A stretch of 9,325 bases of DNA from Elusimicrobiota bacterium (lineage in GTDB: Bacteria; Elusimicrobiota; Elusimicrobia; UBA1565; JACRDR01). Within the stretch, counting starts at the first letter, position 1. Each line of letters starts with the position of its first letter. This document shows positions 1 through 6,386 of the stretch, in pieces. The notes under the pieces are model-generated. The model had not been told where the DNA came from, did no database searches, and saw only the letters and a program-made list of their open reading frames with translations. The translations under genes were made by a program, and so were the position numbers. Location: NCBI GenBank assembly GCA_016212845.1, contig JACRDR010000179.1:1-9325 (forward strand). The letters run 5' to 3'.

Positions 1-2
1 AG

Positions 3-203
3 CGCCACCGCGAAGAGCGGCGCCGTGAACAGCAGGAGCGGCGCCGGCAGGAAGACCGCGCCAACACGATCGCCGCCGGCGTCGTTCTAGGGGCTCTCGC
101 GATCAACTCGATGGCCAGCTGCGCCGCCGAGCAGCAGCGCAATCAAGTCCAAGACCCGCCCGCGATCGAGCAAACCACCGACGGCGTCGAATACGGCCGC
201 TAA
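3..203 (+). CDS. C-terminal end of an unidentified protein (partial)
   Basis: An open frame enters from the left edge and runs 66 codons to a TAA at 201-203. The visible part starts with about 19 residues that are almost entirely Arg, Glu and Gln (ending RRRQEDR), which looks like a charged helix or coiled coil. A hydrophobic stretch follows (NTIAAGVVLGALAINSM), long enough for one membrane segment, then a Cys and a polar tail ending DGVEYGR. The clean charged-hydrophobic-polar pattern and the exact fit of the stop against the following palindrome support a real gene. The protein family is not recognisable from this fragment. The hydrophobic stretch could instead be a buried helix. The stop codon lies inside the left end of the palindrome at 201-243, so the last codons may have been set by insertion of that element. 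Confidence 0.55.
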   Translation, partial: RHREERRREQQERRRQEDRANTIAAGVVLGALAINSMASCAAEQQRNQVQDPPAIEQTTDGVEYGR

Positions 204-243
204 ATCCGACCAGCTGGTGCCTGGCACCAGCTGTTCGGATTTA
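201..243. repeat. 43-bp palindrome between convergent genes, carrying both stop codons
   Basis: Two 21-base arms (201-221 and 223-243) are reverse complements with a single mismatch (C210 opposite T234) around one central base at 222. The core reads CAGCTGGTGCC-T-GGCACCAGCTG and the outer ends are TAAATCCGA / TCGGATTTA. The left TAA is the stop of the plus-strand gene, and the right end, read on the minus strand, is the TAA stop of the ATP-grasp gene. As RNA it would fold into a very stable hairpin from either side, so it may act as a bidirectional terminator or 3'-end protector, although no run of U follows. The symmetry and intergenic position also resemble REP-type elements spread by RAYT transposases. 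Only one copy is present in this window, so repeat status is inferred. Confidence 0.8.
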
Positions 244-2703
244 GAGCGAGACGATCGAGCTTTGCAGGTGGAAGTACGGCGGCCGGGCTTGGTAGCGGAG
301 GATCGCTTCCTTCATGATCTCCTCGATGAAGGCTTCGTAGGATTGGCCGATCATCTCCGCGCAGTTCGGCACGCAGTCGCCCCGGTTGATCGACGGGTTC
401 GGGTTGATCTCCAGCACGTACGGGTTGCCGTGCCGGTCGACCCGGACCTCGATCCGCGCGTAATCGTGGCAGTCGAAGATGTTGTAGGCGTCCAGGCAGA
501 TCTCCGAGATGAGCGCGGTGAGCTTTTGCGAGTACTTCGCCGGGCGCTCGACCTTGATCTTCTCGTAGACCGGGTCTTCGGCCCACTTCGCCTTGAACGG
601 GTAGATGCCCCAAAATCCCTCGGGCATCTCGTTAAATAGGGAGCGCGAGAGCGGCAGGACTTTGACCCGCTCTTCGTTGCCCATGATGCTCACGTCCACC
701 TCGTCGCCCTGGATGAATTCCTCGATGAGGGCGGGGCGCTTCAGCTCGTCGACGACGTAGCGCACCTGCTCCTTCAAGTCTTTCAGGCTCGTGACGACGG
801 ACTTGTTGGAAATGCCGATCGAGTTGTCGGTGTTGGCCGGCTTGACGATCAGCGGGTAGCGCAGGTCCTCGCGGATCGCGTCCTCTTTGGAGAACGCGTA
901 GTCGAACTTCGGCGTCGGGATCTGGTGGTACTCGAGGATCTTCTTGATTTTGATCTTGTCGATGCACATCGCCAGGGTCAGCGGGTTCGAGCCGGTGTAG
1001 GGGATGCCGAGGCAGTCGAGCATCGCCGCCGCGTGCGGCTCGAGCAACGACGAGTTGTTGATGCGCTCGCAGACGTTGAAGATCAGGTCGACGTTCGCCT
1101 CCGAGATCTTCTCGAAGGGCAGCGGCGTCTCGTTCATGTCGAAGAACGTCACCTTGTGGCCCTTCGACTCGAGCGCCTTCTGGATGTTCAAGCCGACCGA
1201 GGTGAGGTCCTGGTGGACTACGGCCTCGCTCTTGCCGTCCTCGACGTCGGCGGCGGCGGTCTCCTCGTAGCGGTTGCAGAGGATGCCGACGTGCAGGCTC
1301 TTCAAATCCTTCAGGTCGACCTTGCGAATCTTTTCGAGCCGCGCCGACTGCACGATTCGGCGTCGCGCGACTTGGGCGGCGTTGAATCGGTTGCCGCGCC
1401 TCGTCTTGCCGATCGCGGACGTCGAGTCGAATCTAGCGATCGTGATGTGGACCTGCGCGAACGCCTCGTCTAAATTCTGCTCGGACTCGGCGTAGGTGTT
1501 GCCGCGGCCCACCACCCAGCCGATCGCCTCGAAGCCTTCCGGCGGGACGAGCACGGGGTCGCCGAGTTCCTTAAGGAGAGTGATGTCGTGGATCTTGCCG
1601 GCGCCTTCCTTGATCTCGGGCGCGGCGAGTCCGCTGATGACGCCGGAGGACTCCGGGATCAGGTACCGGCCGACGAGGTGGGTGATCGCTTCCTTCGGTC
1701 TGGCCGGGTCGCAGTTGAGGCCGAGCACGATGCGCAGGCTCTCCTCGATCATGTCGACGCCCCATACGGTCTTGATCCAGTCGTAGAGGTAGTCGCCGCC
1801 CATGCGGGCGTTGAGCTCGACTAGGCGCGGGCCCTCGGGCGTGATTTTCGCCTCTAGGTGCAGCGCGCCGTTTTTCAGTCCGAGCGCGGGGATGATCGCC
1901 TCGGCCATCGCATAGACGGCCTTGAGGTCGGAGGACTCGTGGCGCGAGGGCATGGCGTCGCCGGTTTCGATGAAGAAGGGCTCCTTCGTCGGAAAGTTGT
2001 CCGTGTAGGCGTGGAACTTGATCGTCCCGTCCTGCACGAGGATGTCCATGTCGACTTCGGCGCCTTCCAGGAACCGTTCGCAGAGGATCTCGGTGCCGTA
2101 GGCGTAGATCGGATCGAATCTAGGCGTCATGTTCGCCTGGATGTACTCGAGGGCGGACTTCGCCTCCTCGAGCGTCTCGCAGCGCACGACGAACTGGCTC
2201 TCGGCGCCCCACGCCGGCTTGAGCACGCAGGGAAATCCGATCCGGGAGACTTCCTTTTCCAGGTCTTTTCCGCTCGCGACCTTCGCGAACGCGGTCGAGT
2301 AGCGGCCGAGCCCGGCCTTCTCGAGCACCTGGCGGGTGCGGAGCTTATTGCGCGAGTTGAGCGCGGCCTCGACGGGATGTCCGACCCAGCCGAAGCGCTC
2401 GCAGAGGGCGGCGCACAGCGGGATGTCCTCTTCCCAGAACGTGAGCGCGCCGTCGATCTTCTGTCCCTTTAGATGCTCCTCGATCTGCGCGATGCACTCG
2501 GTGTGATTTAAGGGATCGGCCTGGATGTGGGTGTCCGCGTAGCGCACCGCCCAGTTGTTCTCCTTCTGCAGGAGCGTGACGCGCAGCCCGAGCGCGCGGA
2601 GCTTCTGGAAGATGAAGCGCTTCTTGGGCGCCCCGGAGTTCACGATGAGGATGGACTTGGTCTTGAACGCGGCCAACGGATCGGCGGTCTCGGCGTTTCC
2701 CAT
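241..2703 (-). CDS. Tandem ATP-grasp ligase: L-amino-acid ligase-like half fused to D-Ala-D-Ala ligase-like half
   Basis: This 820-aa cytoplasmic protein has no signal peptide. ATP-grasp enzymes activate a carboxylate as acyl phosphate and join it to an amine. Half 1: a pre-ATP-grasp region at about 15-112, then the ATP-grasp fold at about 115-330, with Lys162 in VLKPAWG, Glu284 in LHLEAK, and Glu296, Asn298 and Arg300 in LVELNARMGG. A segment at about 335-425 (GRYLIPESSGVISGL and onward) resembles the C-terminal subdomain of L-amino-acid ligases. A basic linker at 433-468 follows. Half 2 (about 469-810) follows the D-Ala-D-Ala ligase plan: PYTGSNPLTLAMCIDK at 568-583, Lys621 in IVKPANTDNSIG, EEFIQGDEVDVSI at 661-673, Glu752, and Glu765 and Asn767 in LEINPNPSI. 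The HGxxGEDG-type loop and the substrate Glu motif of true Ddl are not seen, so the acceptor is probably not D-Ala. A two-step peptide or amide synthesis is likely, with substrates unknown. The ATG at 2701-2703 fits the promoter just upstream. Confidence 0.85.
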   Translation of the reverse strand: MGNAETADPLAAFKTKSILIVNSGAPKKRFIFQKLRALGLRVTLLQKENNWAVRYADTHIQADPLNHTECIAQIEEHLKGQKIDGALTFWEEDIPLCAALCERFGWVGHPVEAALNSRNKLRTRQVLEKAGLGRYSTAFAKVASGKDLEKEVSRIGFPCVLKPAWGAESQFVVRCETLEEAKSALEYIQANMTPRFDPIYAYGTEILCERFLEGAEVDMDILVQDGTIKFHAYTDNFPTKEPFFIETGDAMPSRHESSDLKAVYAMAEAIIPALGLKNGALHLEAKITPEGPRLVELNARMGGDYLYDWIKTVWGVDMIEESLRIVLGLNCDPARPKEAITHLVGRYLIPESSGVISGLAAPEIKEGAGKIHDITLLKELGDPVLVPPEGFEAIGWVVGRGNTYAESEQNLDEAFAQVHITIARFDSTSAIGKTRRGNRFNAAQVARRRIVQSARLEKIRKVDLKDLKSLHVGILCNRYEETAAADVEDGKSEAVVHQDLTSVGLNIQKALESKGHKVTFFDMNETPLPFEKISEANVDLIFNVCERINNSSLLEPHAAAMLDCLGIPYTGSNPLTLAMCIDKIKIKKILEYHQIPTPKFDYAFSKEDAIREDLRYPLIVKPANTDNSIGISNKSVVTSLKDLKEQVRYVVDELKRPALIEEFIQGDEVDVSIMGNEERVKVLPLSRSLFNEMPEGFWGIYPFKAKWAEDPVYEKIKVERPAKYSQKLTALISEICLDAYNIFDCHDYARIEVRVDRHGNPYVLEINPNPSINRGDCVPNCAEMIGQSYEAFIEEIMKEAILRYQARPPYFHLQSSIVSL

Positions 2704-2713
2704 GTTGAGGGAG

Positions 2714-2719
2714 ATTATA
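2714..2719 (-). promoter_or_regulatory. -10 box (TATAAT) of the ATP-grasp gene, near-leaderless
   Basis: On the minus strand a perfect TATAAT lies 10 bases before the ATG at 2703. Transcription would start about 6-8 bases downstream, leaving a leader of only a few bases, and the gap (CTCCCTCAAC) has no Shine-Dalgarno sequence. The position 17 bases upstream falls in the GC-rich arm of the preceding terminator and has no TTGACA-like -35 box, so recognition would rest on the -10 alone or on another sigma factor. Assignment rests on sequence only. Confidence 0.5.
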
Positions 2720-2727
2720 TCGTAAAG

Positions 2728-2763
2728 AAAAAGCCCCGCGGGCCAAGGCCCGCGGGGCTTTTT
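2728..2763 (-). terminator. Intrinsic terminator after the SIMPL gene
   Basis: The arms 2728-2744 and 2747-2763 are perfect reverse complements of 17 bases. They form a GC-only stem (GCCCCGCGGGCC with GGCCCGCGGGGC) flanked by A5 and T5. On the minus strand it starts 15 bases after the SIMPL stop codon and ends in a T run, so it should end the three-gene operon. The same symmetry allows termination on the plus strand, although no plus-strand gene reads into it here. Confidence 0.93.
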
Positions 2764-2778
2764 GTCTGCGGAGGAGGC

Positions 2779-3582
2779 TTATGAGCCGGGCTGTCCGCCC
2801 TTGCCCTGCGCCGCCTGCGCGCCGAGGCGCGCCGGGGTGCCGAGCACCTCGAAGACGAACTGGATCGCGGTCTGCACCGTGACCTTGCCCGTCTCGACGA
2901 TCGCGGTGCCGCCGCCGCCGGGGGCGTCGGCCGACGCGGCCATCGCCCGAGCCATCTCGTAGCGGGGCGCCGGGACGTTGACGCGCTCGCCGCGCTGGAC
3001 GATGCGGCCGAGCGACTCGCCCTTCTCGAGCTGCGAGTTCGCGGTCGCGATGGCGTCGTCGACCGCCTTCTGGTTCGCCTCGCGCACCGCGGTGGCGCGG
3101 GTGGCTTCCTGCAGGTCCATCACGGGCTCGTTCACCTCGTCCGCGCCGATCTTGGACGTGTCGAAGAGCTGATTGAGCTTCTGCTCGATGGGCTGGCGGC
3201 CCTCGAGCTTCACGGTGATGTTGGAGACGACCTGGAAGCCGACCTTGATGTTCCGGCTGGTCTTCTGGTCGTACTCGTAGATCGGCCGCACGGTGGGGGA
3301 GACTTCGACCGTGCCGTCGGTGCCGACGACTTTCTTGAGCTCGGCGACCGCCGGGGCGACGCGGGCGTTGTTCTTCGCCACGAGCGACGGGACCGCGGTC
3401 TTGGCCAGGGGCTGCGCCTGAGTGCCGCGGGTCTCATCGATGAACTGATACGTCACGGTCGCGCAGTCCGGAGCGACCGACACGGAGCCTTTACCGCTTA
3501 CGGTGACGACGGGATTGACGGTCTGTGCGAACGCGGACGACGAAAGCGCCGCGAGGACTACGAGGGAGACGAACTTCTTCAT
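2779..3582 (-). CDS. Exported SIMPL-domain (DUF541) protein
   Basis: This 267-aa protein has a Sec signal peptide (MKKFVSLVVLAALSSSAFAQ) with likely cleavage after AFA at residue 19, so it should be periplasmic or secreted. Residues about 24-247 fit the SIMPL/DUF541 family: an opening VTVSGKGSVSVAPDCATVTYQF strand pair, a middle strand VGFQVVSNITVKL at 114-126, a long helical segment with ATAVREANQKAVDDAIATA at 163-181, LGRI at 191-194, and a closing TVQTAIQFVFEV strand. The last 20 residues are Gly/Ala/Gln-rich. Family members are mostly uncharacterised envelope proteins that form oligomeric, often ring-like assemblies. Its ATG overlaps the TGA of the upstream nuclease gene by 4 bases (ATGA), with AAGAGG at 3591-3596 as a plausible Shine-Dalgarno, so translation is likely coupled. 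It is the last gene before the terminator at 2728-2763. Confidence 0.9.
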   Translation of the reverse strand: MKKFVSLVVLAALSSSAFAQTVNPVVTVSGKGSVSVAPDCATVTYQFIDETRGTQAQPLAKTAVPSLVAKNNARVAPAVAELKKVVGTDGTVEVSPTVRPIYEYDQKTSRNIKVGFQVVSNITVKLEGRQPIEQKLNQLFDTSKIGADEVNEPVMDLQEATRATAVREANQKAVDDAIATANSQLEKGESLGRIVQRGERVNVPAPRYEMARAMAASADAPGGGGTAIVETGKVTVQTAIQFVFEVLGTPARLGAQAAQGKGGQPGS

Positions 3583-6374
3583 TTGGACGACCTCTTCGTT
3601 TTGGGTTTCTTATCCGCCTTAGCTTTGGTTGTCTTTGCCGGGGCAAGTCCGAGCATCTGCTGCTCCGCGGCGTGGATGCCGTTGAGCGTGCTGATGATCT
3701 TCTTGCGAATCTTGTCGCGGTCGCCCGCTTTGATGGTCGTCACCTGCTTCACCGCGTTGTAGATGAACTCGATGCCGACGTCGTTGATCTTGTACTTCTC
3801 CGGCCCGACGAGGTAGGGGACCGGGAAGTCGCGGCCGTACCACCGCTCGTGGGCGAAGAGCGAGTAGGTCAGGACCTGGAGGTCGGCGTTGAGCTTCTTG
3901 CGGGTCTTGGTCGGGCCGGTCTTGAAGTCGTAGATTACGAGCTTCGCCTGGCCGGGTTTGTTCGGGTCCGGGCGGAGGGTGATGAAGTCGAAGATCGTGT
4001 GGAGGATGTAGCGCCGCTTCACCTCGCCCGACCGGCGCTGGTAGTCCTTCACGATGAAGAAGTTCGGAATCTCGGTGCCGATCACCTTTTCGCCGCGATC
4101 GAACGCCGCGACGACGAAGTCGTACATGCCGCGGCCGCGCTCGACGGAGGCGCTGAGCCAGCCCGACATGTTGTGGCCTTGCGGCAGGCCGATCGGCTTG
4201 GTCTCGAGCAGGCCCTCTTCCCAGTGGGCGCGCAGGTGCTTCTCGTAGTCGTTCTTGGTCGGCTTGCGGCCCTGCTGGAGCTCGTAGACGAGCCAATCGT
4301 TGGCCGCGTGCACGACGTGGCCCGAGAAGAAGTTGATGTTCTGCTCTTCCTTGTCCTGGTCGACGAGCGACTCGGTCAGGTAGCGATGGCGGTCGCGGGT
4401 GAAGCTCGCCATGCGCGAGGCGGAGCCGGCTAGGTCGCCCTCGCGGTTTTCGCGGTGCTCGCCCAGCAGCAGGCCGAGCGCGTTTTCGAGGAGCGCCGAG
4501 CCCTTGAGCCCGGTTTCCTTCGCGATGTCGATCGCGCCCTCGTTCGCCTTCATGAGCGCGGGGTCGTCGGTCAGCACGAGCGCGTCGCCCGGGTTCATGT
4601 AGAGGCCGAACTTGTTGCCGAGCGCCTGTCGCAGCCGGGGCATGACTTGCGCCATGCTCGTCTTCTGCGCGACGTAGCGGGAGACGCCGTCGGCGCCCTT
4701 CTCGATCCGGGCGACCGGCGTAAGTCCCTGAGCGGCGATGCGCTGGTCGAAGGCGGCGCGCCACGCGTTGACCTGCGCCTCAGTCGCGGTCTTGGGGAAC
4801 GTCACTTCGAAGCGGACGTCCGGCTGCTGGGTCTGCGCCTTCTTCTTGCGCGCGAGGCCCGGGATCTCGTCGGTGAAGTCATCGAGGCGGGGCTGGGCCG
4901 CCTCGCGGACGGCCTTGGGCGAGAGTCCGGCTTCCTCGGCCGCCTTGCGGGCGGCATCGCGGAACACGTCCATCTGCGCCGGGGAGAACGCCTCTACGTC
5001 GATCGGAGAGACGCTGCCGCCTTTGGGCAAGTCGCTGATGACGGCGCCGTCGTCGGTCACCATCATGAAGCGGATCGGCATGAGGATGCCGAGCTGGTAC
5101 GAGGACATCTTGCGGATCAGGCGCTCCTTGATGGAGTTGGCCGCCGCGTACGGCTTGCGGGAGAACGCGACGAAGTACACGCCGGTGCGCTGGAGCTTCG
5201 CCATGTCGGAGAGGAGCTCTCCGCTGACCGGGCCCTCGAGCATGTCGAGGTCCAGGAACACGGCGCGCGGCAGGATGCGCGTGAACGGGTTGAGGACGGG
5301 GTTCTCGGTGTCGACGACGAGCGGCGCGCGGGGCGCGGGCTTCTCGGGGGTGGGCACCGTGTTCGGGCCATGCGTTTCGCGGAACATCTCGAGGTAGGAC
5401 TTGAAGACGACGACGCGGACGTTCGTATTCCCGGTCACCATCGGGTCGGTCCCGTTGAACGACTTGCGCTTCTCCTCGAGCTGGGAGATGAGCGAGGCGC
5501 GCAGGGCGCGGACGCCCGCCTTGAGCTGGTGCTCGGGCACGGTGCCGCGGAAGTCTTCACGAGTGAGATCCTTGATCTTCTTGGTGACCGCGCGGGTGAT
5601 CGTGGTGGGCCGGTCGTAGACGTTCTCGCCTTTCGCGACGATGTCGATCTCGACGCCCTTCTTGAAGTTCGCCCAGTAGGCCCGGCTGCCTTCGAAGTCG
5701 CGCACGCGGCTGATCTTGGCGTTGAGGGCCAAGGTCGGCTCGTAGGAGAGCAGGCCGGTCTTCTGCGCGGCGGAGAAGCTGAGCTTGAGGCGCTTGTCGC
5801 CGTCGTCGTCGCCTTCGTCGGCCGGCGGCTGCTGAGGCGGGGCGAGGTCGGGCATCGGCGTCTCGAACGCCGGGCCGACGATCGAGCTCGACATGTCGCG
5901 CATCTCGAGCCGCGAGCCGGACCCGTCGAAGGACTTCATGCCGAGCATGATGTCGGCGGCGTTCCCCTTCGGGCGGTCGGCTTTCGTGTGCGCCTGCGAG
6001 ACGGCGGCCAGGGTGGTCATGGCGGCGGCGCCGGCCTGGACGGTCTGGGGCGCGTTCTGCGCGGCGCCCGCGAGCTCGGACGGCGCGTTGACGGCGGCGC
6101 CGACGGCGATCCGGCCCGACGCGGCGTTGACGGGACCCAGGGCGAGCTTGCCGCCCACGGTCACGGACTTCTGGAGGGTCGTGGTCCCGCCGATCGCGAT
6201 GGCGGCCGCGTTCGGCGAGCCGACGGAGAAGTTGAACATCGGCACGTAGCCGGCGCCGGCGTTGACGACCGGGACGGGAGCGGGCTTCGCCGCGCGGCCC
6301 ATGTTCTGGGCGGCGGCCGGCAGGCCCTGGAGGGCCACGCCGAGGGAAAGGATCGCCGAAAGGCTTCGTTTCAC
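3579..6374 (-). CDS. Exported HAD-like / PD-(D/E)XK (RecB-like) nuclease fusion protein
   Basis: This 931-aa protein starts with a signal peptide (MKRSLSAILSLGVALQGLPA then AAQ). Residues 24-135 are Ala/Val/Gly-rich, SFDGS follows at 148-152, then a Pro/Asp-rich linker at 172-193 and an unassigned segment at 195-330. A HAD-like region covers about 365-615: motif I FLDLD with Asp375 and Asp377, a motif II-like Ser405 in FVAFSRKP, TDDGAVISD at 440-448, a cap-like stretch at 518-575 containing Lys571, and VLTDDPALMKA with Asp603 and Asp604. A RecB/PDDEXK_1-type nuclease covers about 650-845: SGHVVH at 684-689, Glu768 in GTEIPNF, Asp796 in IFDFI, Asp816 and Lys818 in YDFKTG, and QxxxY at 833-837. 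All expected catalytic residues are present, so nuclease activity is predicted but not shown. The tail (about 911-931) is Lys-rich. The start is GTG, fixed by AAGGAGG five bases upstream. The gene follows its paralogue by 10 bases and overlaps the SIMPL gene by 4. Confidence 0.85.
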   Translation of the reverse strand: MKRSLSAILSLGVALQGLPAAAQNMGRAAKPAPVPVVNAGAGYVPMFNFSVGSPNAAAIAIGGTTTLQKSVTVGGKLALGPVNAASGRIAVGAAVNAPSELAGAAQNAPQTVQAGAAAMTTLAAVSQAHTKADRPKGNAADIMLGMKSFDGSGSRLEMRDMSSSIVGPAFETPMPDLAPPQQPPADEGDDDGDKRLKLSFSAAQKTGLLSYEPTLALNAKISRVRDFEGSRAYWANFKKGVEIDIVAKGENVYDRPTTITRAVTKKIKDLTREDFRGTVPEHQLKAGVRALRASLISQLEEKRKSFNGTDPMVTGNTNVRVVVFKSYLEMFRETHGPNTVPTPEKPAPRAPLVVDTENPVLNPFTRILPRAVFLDLDMLEGPVSGELLSDMAKLQRTGVYFVAFSRKPYAAANSIKERLIRKMSSYQLGILMPIRFMMVTDDGAVISDLPKGGSVSPIDVEAFSPAQMDVFRDAARKAAEEAGLSPKAVREAAQPRLDDFTDEIPGLARKKKAQTQQPDVRFEVTFPKTATEAQVNAWRAAFDQRIAAQGLTPVARIEKGADGVSRYVAQKTSMAQVMPRLRQALGNKFGLYMNPGDALVLTDDPALMKANEGAIDIAKETGLKGSALLENALGLLLGEHRENREGDLAGSASRMASFTRDRHRYLTESLVDQDKEEQNINFFSGHVVHAANDWLVYELQQGRKPTKNDYEKHLRAHWEEGLLETKPIGLPQGHNMSGWLSASVERGRGMYDFVVAAFDRGEKVIGTEIPNFFIVKDYQRRSGEVKRRYILHTIFDFITLRPDPNKPGQAKLVIYDFKTGPTKTRKKLNADLQVLTYSLFAHERWYGRDFPVPYLVGPEKYKINDVGIEFIYNAVKQVTTIKAGDRDKIRKKIISTLNGIHAAEQQMLGLAPAKTTKAKADKKPKTKRSSK

Positions 6375-6379
6375 CGGGG

Positions 6380-6386
6380 CCTCCTT
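6380..6386 (-). promoter_or_regulatory. Strong Shine-Dalgarno fixing the GTG start of the nuclease gene
   Basis: AAGGAGG on the minus strand sits five bases before GTG at 6374-6372 and overlaps the TAA stop (6387-6385) of the upstream gene. Ribosomes ending the first gene would finish on the ribosome-binding site of the second, which supports coupled translation and decides the non-ATG start. Confidence 0.85.

Noticed and set aside
201..243. Transposon end or attachment site
   Set aside because: No target-site duplication, transposase or integrase is visible, and a single symmetric palindrome alone does not support it. REP-like element or terminator fits better.
1858..2472. 204-codon plus-strand frame opposite the ATP-grasp gene
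   Set aside because: Antisense shadow of a well-supported ligase. Composition is Arg/Leu/Val/Glu-biased with no motif.
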